DNA from: an uncultured Granulicatella sp.
GTDB taxonomy: Bacteria > Bacillota > Bacilli > Lactobacillales > Aerococcaceae
Direction: 5' to 3'
DNA length: 5,143 bases
NCBI GenBank assembly: GCA_937891475.1
Contig: CALATC010000179.1
Span: forward strand, 1-5,143
A program made the position numbers and the translations under genes. Shown one piece after another: positions 1 through 4,940 of the stretch (the first letter of the stretch is position 1; every line of letters begins with the position of its first letter). A model generated the notes under the pieces. That model did no database searches. It was not told the DNA's origin and was given only the letters and a program-made list of their open reading frames with translations.

Positions 1-1260
1 GAAGTTCAATCTCAAACAATTGGGAATACAGTATTTACTGTATCCTATCCTACTGTTGACCAAAAAATCGTAGAACCTATTCAAAAGGAATTAGATGTTT
101 TATTAGAAAAAGCAAAAGAACAATATAAAGATGAATCGAAACGTACTTGGGTATATTTAAAGGTTTATCAATCAAATGTTTTAAGCGGAATCAAAGATGT
201 TTATTATTATCAATCTGTTTACCAAGAAACTAAAAAAGGATTAGAACAGGTAGCTTATGATGAATTAAGTCATCAGTTAGAAGGTAAAGAAAAATCTGGG
301 ACACCTGTTATCAGTGAATTATTTGTAAATGATTTAGAAGTAACAAATCATTTTGTAAAAAAAGCGATGAATGTAGCTAAGGAACAATCTTTATCTGAAG
401 AACAGACTAATCAATTATTACAAGAATTTGCTTACGAAAATTGGAAAAACTTGGATGCTTCTATTATTCAAAATGGATTTAGATTTAATTTAAAAGAACC
501 TATTCGAACTAGTAACGGAGAAAGCTTAACTCAAATTTCATTTGCGTTTCAAGAACTATTTCCAATTTTAAAAAGTGATCGTATCCCAGAATCACAAAAA
601 GAGGCTTATGAAAATTGGAAAAATCAATTAGAGGAACGTTTAAATGAAAAACGTGTGGCAATTAGTTTTGATGATGGTCCAAGTAGTGAGTTGACTCCGA
701 AAGTTTTAGATATTTTAAAACGATATGGAGTTCATGCAACATTCTATATTATGGGAAAACATGTTCCGGGTAATGAAGCTATTATTAAACAAATTGTAGA
801 ACAAGGACACCAAGTAGGAAATCATTCATATAGTCATCCATTATTAACTACGTTAACTCCTGAAGGAGTACATAAACAAGTAGCTGATACTCAAAAATTA
901 ATTGGGGATGCTACTGGAGGGATTCGTCCAACAACTTTAAGACCTCCATATGGTGGATTTGACCGTATGGTTGCAGAGCAAGCAGGAATTGCGATTTTAA
1001 ATTGGTCTGTGGATACATTAGATTGGAAGAGCCGTAATGTGAATAGTATTCTTCAAGAAGTAAGAGAAGGAACTTATAATGGTTCGATTATTTTAATGCA
1101 CGATATTCATCCAGAAACAGTTGAAGCTTTACCAAGATTATTAGATTTCTTACAACAGGAAGGATATGCGATTGGTTCAATTGATGAATTAATGGGTGGA
1201 CAAGCAATGTTACCAAATCATGTTTACTTCGATAGAAAATCACATAAAGAAGTTCAATAA
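1..1260 (+). CDS. pgdA: Peptidoglycan N-acetylglucosamine deacetylase (polysaccharide deacetylase, CE4), 5' end missing
   Basis: Removes acetyl groups from GlcNAc in peptidoglycan outside the membrane, which in related cocci gives lysozyme resistance. The frame is open from base 1, so the ATG at 367 is internal; 419 residues are visible. Counting from base 1, residues 1-215 form the extracellular N-terminal and middle region and about 218-385 the NodB domain. All five CE4 motifs are present: SFDDGP (D224 base, D225 metal), HSYSHP (H275, H279 metal), RPPYGG (R314), SVDTLDW (D341) and LMHDIH (H367). The spacings match Streptococcus pneumoniae PgdA (D275, D276, H326, H330, D391, H417, 463 aa, from memory) with an offset of about 50. 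By inference about 45-50 codons, including the membrane anchor, lie upstream of the window. The C-terminal NHVYFDR resembles the PgdA tail. The deacetylase call is firm; peptidoglycan as substrate is inferred from the architecture. Confidence 0.9.
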   Translation, partial: EVQSQTIGNTVFTVSYPTVDQKIVEPIQKELDVLLEKAKEQYKDESKRTWVYLKVYQSNVLSGIKDVYYYQSVYQETKKGLEQVAYDELSHQLEGKEKSGTPVISELFVNDLEVTNHFVKKAMNVAKEQSLSEEQTNQLLQEFAYENWKNLDASIIQNGFRFNLKEPIRTSNGESLTQISFAFQELFPILKSDRIPESQKEAYENWKNQLEERLNEKRVAISFDDGPSSELTPKVLDILKRYGVHATFYIMGKHVPGNEAIIKQIVEQGHQVGNHSYSHPLLTTLTPEGVHKQVADTQKLIGDATGGIRPTTLRPPYGGFDRMVAEQAGIAILNWSVDTLDWKSRNVNSILQEVREGTYNGSIILMHDIHPETVEALPRLLDFLQQEGYAIGSIDELMGGQAMLPNHVYFDRKSHKEVQ

Positions 1261-1277
1261 TAAACTTATCAAATTAC

Positions 1278-1306
1278 TTGATTTTTTGATAGAGTTACGT
1301 TAATCT
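1278..1306 (+). promoter_or_regulatory. Candidate sigma-A promoter for rpsO
   Basis: TTGATT (1278-1283) and TAATCT (1301-1306) are separated by 17 bases, which would start the transcript near 1313, just before the leader hairpin. The -35 is good (5 of 6) but the -10 is weak (3 of 6), so this is tentative. No convincing terminator separates pgdA from rpsO, so read-through from pgdA is also possible. Confidence 0.35.
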
Positions 1307-1327
1307 ATTAGTGTGTTTTAACACAGA

Positions 1328-1374
1328 CCTTGTACCGAGTTTTACGATTCACCAACGTTTTACTCAGTAGAAGG
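1328..1374 (+). promoter_or_regulatory. rpsO leader hairpin, candidate S15 autoregulatory RNA
   Basis: The 5' untranslated region of rpsO can fold into one long, symmetric hairpin. CCTT (1328-1331) pairs with AAGG (1371-1374), TAC (1333-1335) with GTA (1367-1369), GAGT (1337-1340) with ACTC (1362-1365), and ACG (1344-1346) with CGT (1356-1358). The segments are separated by G-G and C-A single mismatches and a TTT/TTT internal loop, with a nine-base apical loop. S15 is known to repress its own mRNA in several bacteria, including Gram-positives, by binding leader structures that mimic its 16S site. That this hairpin does so is inferred from its position and pairing. Confidence 0.5.
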
Positions 1375-1401
1375 AATAATATAAGAAAGAGGTGTTTAGA
1401 A

Positions 1402-1671
1402 ATGGCTATTTCTAAAGAACAAAAAAACGCAATCATCAAAGAGTACGCGATTAAAGAAGGAGATACTGGTTCACCAGAAGTACAAATTGCTGTACTTACT
1501 TACGAAATCAATCACTTAAACGAACATATTCGTGTACACAAAAAAGACTACCACTCAAACCGTGGTTTATTGAAAAAAGTTGGTCACCGTCGTAACTTAT
1601 TAGCTTACTTACGTAACAAAGATATCCAACGTTACCGTGAGTTAATCAACCGTTTAGGTTTACGTCGTTAA
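1402..1671 (+). CDS. rpsO: 30S ribosomal protein S15
   Basis: Primary 16S rRNA-binding protein of the small-subunit platform, contacting the h20-h21-h22 junction and the intersubunit bridge. The product is 89 residues, the usual bacterial length. Family residues are in place: the D21-T22-G23-S24 loop followed by PEVQ (Q28), H42, and HKKDYHS (46-52) with D49 and S52 that contact rRNA, then [10 protein letters not shown] and the basic end NRLGLRR. The ATG at 1402 is chosen because AAAGAGGTG (1386-1394) sits 7 bases upstream and the protein begins MAISKEQK as expected. An in-frame TTG at 1330 would add 24 unrelated residues and run through the leader hairpin, so it is rejected. Arg is mostly CGT and Asn mostly AAC, typical of a highly expressed gene. 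It appears to be a single-gene unit with its own terminator. Confidence 0.98.
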   Translation: MAISKEQKNAIIKEYAIKEGDTGSPEVQIAVLTYEINHLNEHIRVHKKDYHSNRGLLKKVGHRRNLLAYLRNKDIQRYRELINRLGLRR

Positions 1672-1691
1672 TCAAAAGATTCAACAAGTCT

Positions 1692-1724
1692 CACTCCATC
1701 GATTTTCGATGGGGTGTTTTTTTT
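1692..1724 (+). terminator. Intrinsic terminator of rpsO
   Basis: An 11-bp stem (1692-1702 with 1706-1716, one G-U pair at 1695/1713) closes a TTT loop and is followed directly by eight T (1717-1724). It begins 20 bases after the rpsO stop codon. Textbook rho-independent structure. Confidence 0.93.
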
Positions 1725-1727
1725 GAC

Positions 1728-1751
1728 AAAAAAGACGACCGAAGTCGTCTT
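1728..1751 (-). terminator. Intrinsic terminator of the S51 peptidase gene
   Basis: Read on the minus strand, AAGACGAC (1751-1744) and GTCGTCTT (1739-1732) form a perfect 8-bp stem around a TTCG tetraloop, the very stable UUCG type in RNA, and the transcript then runs through six U (1733-1728). It lies 17 bases past the peptidase stop codon and 3 bases from the T tract of the rpsO terminator, so each convergent gene has its own terminator. Confidence 0.88.
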
Positions 1752-1768
1752 AGAATGTTACTGTCAAA

Positions 1769-2488
1769 TTAGAGGGAAATAATCTGATCATTTGTATTAA
1801 TTTTTTTGAAGTTTTTATTTTTTAAGAGATAAGCTTCTCCGTATAATTCTTCTATTCCACCATGTCCATAAATATAAGTTCCATCTGGAAAAATGTAAAA
1901 TTCTTGATTCACGCTATCTTCTGTAGCAATTTCTTTAAGGACATGTTTTCCATCTAAATACTCGTGTTTTAAAAAATTATAATGAGGGATGACTTGCTTC
2001 GTTGTTAATCCTATACCTTTTAGAAATCTTTGATAGTCTGAATCAATACTTTCACCTTCTAATTCTGGATGAGCGTAAACTGTTTCTGCTGCATTCATCG
2101 TTCCAGCACTAATGCCAATAACAACACCATTATAAGATTGAATTTTTTCAGCTAATTGAATTTCTAGGAAAAATTGATTTTGTGTAGGGACATGACCACC
2201 TGATAAAATAACTAAATCTACTTCGTTTAAATATTCTTGAATATCTACTGTTTGACGATGATCAAAAATAATAAAAGGATCAAAATGAAGTCCAACTTCT
2301 TCAAATCCTAATTTTGTATAAGAAGAAAAATCATCTGTTAATTCATATGCATCTGGGTCAGATGAAATATATAAGGTTTTAATCGTTGTTTTTCCAAGTG
2401 CATTTTTTAAGTTTTCGATAAAACCATTTGCAGTATTGACTTTATAAGATTCAGGAATGCTTGCACTACTTGTTAAAAAATATTTCAT
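1769..2488 (-). CDS. pepE: Peptidase S51 family protein (PepE / alpha-aspartyl dipeptidase-like)
   Basis: Cytoplasmic serine hydrolase of the PepE family, whose studied members cleave Asp-X dipeptides. The 239-residue length is close to the usual 230. The fold resembles class I glutamine amidotransferases. The nucleophile elbow is GISAG (125-129) with S127, inside a VVIGISAGTMNAAE block. The catalytic His is probably H169 in VIPHYN, and the SGGH loop (96-99) lies where the oxyanion loop is found. The third catalytic residue is not certain from inspection. ATG at 2488 is chosen because AAAGGA (2502-2497) is 8 bases upstream; in-frame ATGs at 2497 and 2518 would overlap this site or the promoter. 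It is divergent from the acetyltransferase gene and convergent with rpsO, so it is likely monocistronic. Family assignment is firm; the exact substrate is not, since many Gram-positive homologues are uncharacterised. Confidence 0.82.
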   Translation of the reverse strand: MKYFLTSSASIPESYKVNTANGFIENLKNALGKTTIKTLYISSDPDAYELTDDFSSYTKLGFEEVGLHFDPFIIFDHRQTVDIQEYLNEVDLVILSGGHVPTQNQFFLEIQLAEKIQSYNGVVIGISAGTMNAAETVYAHPELEGESIDSDYQRFLKGIGLTTKQVIPHYNFLKHEYLDGKHVLKEIATEDSVNQEFYIFPDGTYIYGHGGIEELYGEAYLLKNKNFKKINTNDQIISL

Positions 2489-2518
2489 AAGATTCATCCT
2501 TTCGAGTTCTATAAGCAT

Positions 2519-2547
2519 AGCGTAAGAGAGAAAAAAATTTTTGTCAA
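2519..2547 (-). promoter_or_regulatory. Candidate promoter of the S51 peptidase gene
   Basis: On the minus strand a perfect TTGACA (2547-2542) is followed after 17 bases by TACGCT (2524-2519), a weak -10 (3 of 6). The start would fall near 2512, giving a leader of about 25 bases that contains the ribosome binding site. The -35 overlaps that of the divergent acetyltransferase promoter, and the -10 overlaps an 11-bp repeat (2513-2523) found again at 3186-3196. Confidence 0.5.
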
Positions 2548-2567
2548 GAATGAAGCTGTGGTATACT
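2541..2567 (+). promoter_or_regulatory. Extended -10 promoter of the GNAT gene
   Basis: TATACT (2562-2567) is preceded by TG one base upstream (2559-2560), an extended -10 element, with TTGTCA (2541-2546) as a -35 at a short 15-base spacing. The predicted start near 2574 gives a leader of about 33 bases with AAAGGA (2594-2599) 7 bases before the ATG. Confidence 0.6.
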
Positions 2568-2606
2568 ACGATAAAAATAGGAATGGTAAGATGAAAGGAA
2601 TTTTGA

Positions 2607-3152
2607 ATGACAATTAGGGTAGCAACAATAGAAGATGCAGCAGCATTAGTAGAAATTTATCGATATTATGTAGAAAAAACAGCCATTACGTTTGAATATG
2701 ATGTTCCAAGTGTGGAAGAATTCGAAAGAAGAATTCAAACGACTCTTGAAAAATTTCCTTATTATGTAGTCGAAGAAGAGGGAGAAGTGCTAGGATATGC
2801 ATATGCAGGACCATTTGCAAGTCGAAAAGCCTTTTCTTGGGCTGCAGAAATTAGTATTTATTTAAAGCAAGGACAACAAAAAAAGGGATATGGGAAAAAA
2901 TTATATCAACTAATGGAAGAAAAATTACAAGATTTAGGATATCAAAATGTTTATGCTTGTATTGCGACTCCTGAAGTAGAAGATGAATATTTAACCAATA
3001 ATAGTGTGCAATATCATGAATATATGGGGTATCGATTAGTTGGGGAGTTTAAACGTTGCGGGTATAAATTTGATCGTTGGTATCATATTGTTTGGATGGA
3101 AAAATGGATTGGAAAGCATGAAAGTCCAGTTGAAGAGCCTAAAAGGTTTTAA
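2607..3152 (+). CDS. GNAT family N-acetyltransferase, phosphinothricin acetyltransferase-like
   Basis: Transfers acetyl from acetyl-CoA to an amine. The 181-residue protein follows the Pat/Bar/YwnH pattern: IRVATIEDAAAL at the N-terminus, TAITFEYDVPS (25-35), the beta strand VLGYAYAGPFASRKAF (61-76), WAAEISIYL (78-86), and the acetyl-CoA pyrophosphate loop QKKGYGKKLY (91-100, Q-x-x-G-x-G). These are followed by YACIATPE (116-123), YHEYMGYRLVGEF (136-148) and the C-terminal GYKFDRWYHIVWMEK. The last dozen residues (about 170-181) extend past the usual end and are charged. ATG at 2607 has AAAGGA 7 bases upstream. Relatives acetylate phosphinothricin, methionine sulfoximine or other small amines, and the natural substrate is often unknown; resistance should not be assumed. 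There is no clear terminator after it, so read-through into trhO is possible. Confidence 0.85.
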   Translation: MTIRVATIEDAAALVEIYRYYVEKTAITFEYDVPSVEEFERRIQTTLEKFPYYVVEEEGEVLGYAYAGPFASRKAFSWAAEISIYLKQGQQKKGYGKKLYQLMEEKLQDLGYQNVYACIATPEVEDEYLTNNSVQYHEYMGYRLVGEFKRCGYKFDRWYHIVWMEKWIGKHESPVEEPKRF

Positions 3153-3157
3153 GAAAA

Positions 3158-3187
3158 TTGACAAAGTTTGTGAAAAAACTATTTAAC
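3158..3187 (+). promoter_or_regulatory. Possible distal promoter upstream of trhO
   Basis: A perfect TTGACA (3158-3163) is followed after 18 bases by TTTAAC (3182-3187, 4 of 6). The -10 overlaps the 11-bp motif ACGCTATGCTT (3186-3196) that also sits at the peptidase promoter. A stronger promoter lies just downstream, so this is at most a second start. Confidence 0.3.
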
Positions 3188-3208
3188 GCTATGCTTGAAG
3201 CAGTTTCT

Positions 3209-3237
3209 TTGCCATTAGTTTGTGCAGATGATATAAT
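3209..3237 (+). promoter_or_regulatory. Main sigma-A promoter of trhO
   Basis: TTGCCA (3209-3214, 5 of 6) and a perfect TATAAT (3232-3237) are 17 bases apart. The start would be near 3244, about 30 bases before the ATG. This is the best promoter match in the window. Confidence 0.85.
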
Positions 3238-3272
3238 GAGTACTCATTAAGAAATTACTTTGGAGGTAGTTT

Positions 3273-4253
3273 ATGTCAAAAAAAATTCGAGTACTATTGT
3301 ACTATAAATATGTGCCAATTGAGAATGGAGCACAATTTGCTGCAGATCATTTGGAATTTTGTAAATCAATCGGACTAAAAGGACGTATTTTAGTTGCTGA
3401 TGAAGGAATTAATGGAACTGTTTCAGGAGATTATGAAACAACTCAAAAATATATGGACTATGTTCATTCTTTACCAGGAATGGAAGATTTATGGTTCAAA
3501 ATTGATGAAGAAGATGAACAAGCTTTCAAAAAAATGTTTGTTCGATATAAAAAAGAAATTGTTCATTTAGGATTAGAGGATAATGATTTCGATAATGATA
3601 TCAATCCTTTAGAAACAACAGGAGCTTATTTATCTCCTAAAGAATTTAAAGAAGCTTTATTAGATGAAAATACAGTTGTTTTAGATACACGAAATGATTA
3701 TGAATTTGATTTAGGTCATTTCCGTGGAGCGATTCGTCCAGATATTCGTAACTTCCGTGAATTACCACAATGGGTTCGTGATAATAAAGAAAAATTCATG
3801 GACAAACGAGTAGTTGTATATTGTACAGGTGGCGTTCGTTGTGAGAAATTCTCAGGATGGATGGTTCGTGAAGGGTATAAAGATGTAGGTCAATTACATG
3901 GTGGTATTGCGACTTATGGTAAAGACCCAGAAGTACAAGGCGAATTATGGGATGGAAAAATGTACGTTTTCGATGAACGTATTGCAGTAGATATTAACCA
4001 TGTAAATCCTGTTGTTATCGGAAAAGATTGGTTCGATGGAACTCCATGTGAGCGTTATGTAAACTGTGCAAATCCAGAGTGTAACCGTCAAATTTTAACT
4101 TCAGAAGAAAATGAAGCAAAATATATCGGGGGATGCAGTCATGAATGCCGTGTTCACCCAAGAAACCGTTATGTTGCAGCTAAAGGATTAACTCCTGCTG
4201 AAGTAATGGAACGCTTAGCTGCAATTGGAGAAGAATTACCAGTTCAAGCTTAA
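3273..4253 (+). CDS. trhO: tRNA uridine(34) hydroxylase TrhO (rhodanese domain, YceA/YbfQ family)
   Basis: Oxygen-dependent hydroxylase that converts U34 in the anticodon wobble position of certain tRNAs to 5-hydroxyuridine, the precursor of mo5U in Gram-positives (methylated by TrmR) and cmo5U in enterobacteria. It acts in the cytoplasm. The product is 326 residues, full length. The N-terminal UPF0176-type domain (about 5-100) carries [19 protein letters not shown] (35-52 region). The rhodanese domain (about 120-220) has the active loop CTGGVRCE with catalytic C184, followed by [13 protein letters not shown]. The C-terminal part holds five cysteines (C259, C265, C270, C288, C292) in a metal-site-like arrangement, followed by the HPRNRYV segment. 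ATG at 3273 has GGAGGT (3262-3267) 5 bases upstream. It has its own promoter and a strong terminator. Arg is often CGT, consistent with good expression. Recognition is by strong family resemblance. Confidence 0.95.
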   Translation: MSKKIRVLLYYKYVPIENGAQFAADHLEFCKSIGLKGRILVADEGINGTVSGDYETTQKYMDYVHSLPGMEDLWFKIDEEDEQAFKKMFVRYKKEIVHLGLEDNDFDNDINPLETTGAYLSPKEFKEALLDENTVVLDTRNDYEFDLGHFRGAIRPDIRNFRELPQWVRDNKEKFMDKRVVVYCTGGVRCEKFSGWMVREGYKDVGQLHGGIATYGKDPEVQGELWDGKMYVFDERIAVDINHVNPVVIGKDWFDGTPCERYVNCANPECNRQILTSEENEAKYIGGCSHECRVHPRNRYVAAKGLTPAEVMERLAAIGEELPVQA

Positions 4254-4262
4254 TTGTAAAGT

Positions 4263-4306
4263 AAAACTCTTATTGTAACGGATGTTATAGTAAGAGTTTT
4301 TGTTTT
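4263..4306 (+). terminator. Intrinsic terminator of trhO
   Basis: A 17-bp stem (4263-4279 with 4284-4300, G-U pairs at 4273/4290 and 4275/4288) closes a GGAT tetraloop. The 3' arm ends in TTTT and continues as TGTTTTT. It starts 9 bases after the trhO stop codon. Confidence 0.9.
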
Positions 4307-4317
4307 TCTAAAATCGC

Positions 4318-4346
4318 TTGACAATTTATATATGGTAGCCAATAAT
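4318..4346 (+). promoter_or_regulatory. Sigma-A promoter of the VanZ-family gene
   Basis: Perfect TTGACA (4318-4323) and AATAAT (4341-4346, 5 of 6) are separated by 17 bases, with a start near 4353. This places the in-frame ATG at 4332 inside the promoter and supports the later start at 4377. Confidence 0.75.
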
Positions 4347-4376
4347 GAATTTATTCTAGTAAATAGGAGGGATTCT

Positions 4377-4853
4377 ATGACAAGAACCACTAGAGGAACA
4401 GTATCGATTATTATTGCAATTGTATTAATGGGGATTATATTTTATAGTTCTTCAATGCCTTATCATGATCAATCACTTGTTTCAAATATACAGACAATCT
4501 TACCATTTCAACCTTTTTCAGAGATGTTATCGAAAATTCATTTTACTTATGCAGGAAAAGTGATTAGTATTCCAAGTTTAGGATATGCTCAATTTCTTGA
4601 ATTTTTCATTCGTAAGGGAGCCCATTTCTTAGTTTATTATTTCATTGGCTATCATTGGTCTAGAGGACTAAAAATTCATTTGAAAAATCGTGGTTGGAGT
4701 TTAATGATTGCGATTTTTATTACTGTTTTATATGCAATTACAGATGAATTTCACCAAGGCTTAACTCCGGGAAGAACTCCATTAATGCAAGATGTTGTTT
4801 TAGATAGTTTCGGAGGGATTTTTGGAGCATTATTAGGATTTTTAAAAAAATAA
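4377..4853 (+). CDS. VanZ-family integral membrane protein
   Basis: Small membrane protein of the VanZ-like family, named after a teicoplanin-resistance accessory gene; the biochemical role of the family is not settled. The product is 158 residues. Four hydrophobic segments are visible at about 8-24, 81-96, 107-122 and 138-155, with a longer extracytoplasmic-type stretch (30-75) after the first. Family motifs are present: FYSSSMP (22-28), RKGAHF (79-84), YAITDEFHQGLTPGR (119-133) and DVVLDSFGG (139-147). D123, E124, H126, Q127, D139 and D143 are the conserved polar residues set against the membrane. ATG at 4377 is chosen because AGGAGGGA (4365-4372) lies 4-7 bases upstream; an ATG at 4332 would fall between the -35 and -10 boxes. 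It has its own promoter and terminator. There is no van cluster nearby, so glycopeptide resistance should not be inferred. Confidence 0.88.
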   Translation: MTRTTRGTVSIIIAIVLMGIIFYSSSMPYHDQSLVSNIQTILPFQPFSEMLSKIHFTYAGKVISIPSLGYAQFLEFFIRKGAHFLVYYFIGYHWSRGLKIHLKNRGWSLMIAIFITVLYAITDEFHQGLTPGRTPLMQDVVLDSFGGIFGALLGFLKK

Positions 4854-4855
4854 CA

Positions 4856-4892
4856 AAAAAAGTCGAGAAAAAAATATTTTCTCGACTTTTTT
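4856..4892. terminator. Intrinsic terminator after the VanZ gene, possibly bidirectional
   Basis: A 16-bp perfect stem (4856-4871 with 4877-4892) closes an AAATA loop. The core is AGTCGAGAAAA, flanked by a run of A on the left and T on the right, so it could stop transcription in either direction. It starts 2 bases after the VanZ stop codon and separates that gene from comGA. Confidence 0.9.
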
Positions 4893-4916
4893 GCGTATAT
4901 ATAAGGTGACTAGTCA
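4892..4916 (+). promoter_or_regulatory. comGA upstream region: cin-box-like element and palindrome
   Basis: Between the terminator and the comGA ribosome binding site lie TGCGTATA (4892-4899), which matches the streptococcal/lactococcal ComX box TACGAATA at 6 of 8 positions, and the perfect 10-bp palindrome TGACTAGTCA (4907-4916). No good sigma-A -35 sits 16-18 bases upstream of the TATATA/TATAAG stretch. Use of an alternative competence sigma factor is inferred from the gene and this partial match only. Confidence 0.35.
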
Positions 4917-4940
4917 ATTTTTAATAAAGGAGGGAGAAAA

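Noticed and set aside
367..1260. ATG at 367 as the start of the deacetylase gene
   Set aside because: The same frame is open back to base 1 with plausible extracellular-domain sequence, and there is no ribosome binding site before 367. The gene runs in from outside the window.
1267..1291. Weak hairpin after pgdA (ATCAA-ATTAC-TTGAT followed by T) as a terminator
   Set aside because: The stem is only 5 bp with a single G-C pair, and it overlaps the candidate rpsO promoter; too weak to call.
1330..1401. N-terminal extension of S15 from a TTG at 1330
   Set aside because: It would add 24 residues absent from the family and overlap the leader hairpin; the ATG at 1402 has a strong ribosome binding site and gives the normal 89 residues.
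1723..1756. TTGACA at 1723-1728 as a plus-strand promoter with TAGAAT at 1751-1756
   Set aside because: The spacing is 22 bases, it lies between two terminators, and it would drive only antisense RNA into the peptidase gene.
2489..2518. Earlier ATGs (2497, 2518) for the S51 peptidase
   Set aside because: They coincide with the Shine-Dalgarno sequence and the promoter region; MKYFLTSS from 2488 fits the family start.
4332..4376. ATG at 4332 for the VanZ gene
   Set aside because: It lies between a good -35 and -10, has no ribosome binding site, and would add a polar stretch before the first membrane segment.
4377..4853. Glycopeptide resistance role from the VanZ name
   Set aside because: No vanHAX or regulatory van genes are present; VanZ-like proteins are common in susceptible Gram-positives.
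4868..4880. AAAAN5TTTT ComK-type box upstream of comGA
   Set aside because: It is formed by the stem and loop of the A/T-rich terminator, only one box is seen where ComK sites need two, and ComK control is not expected in this lineage.
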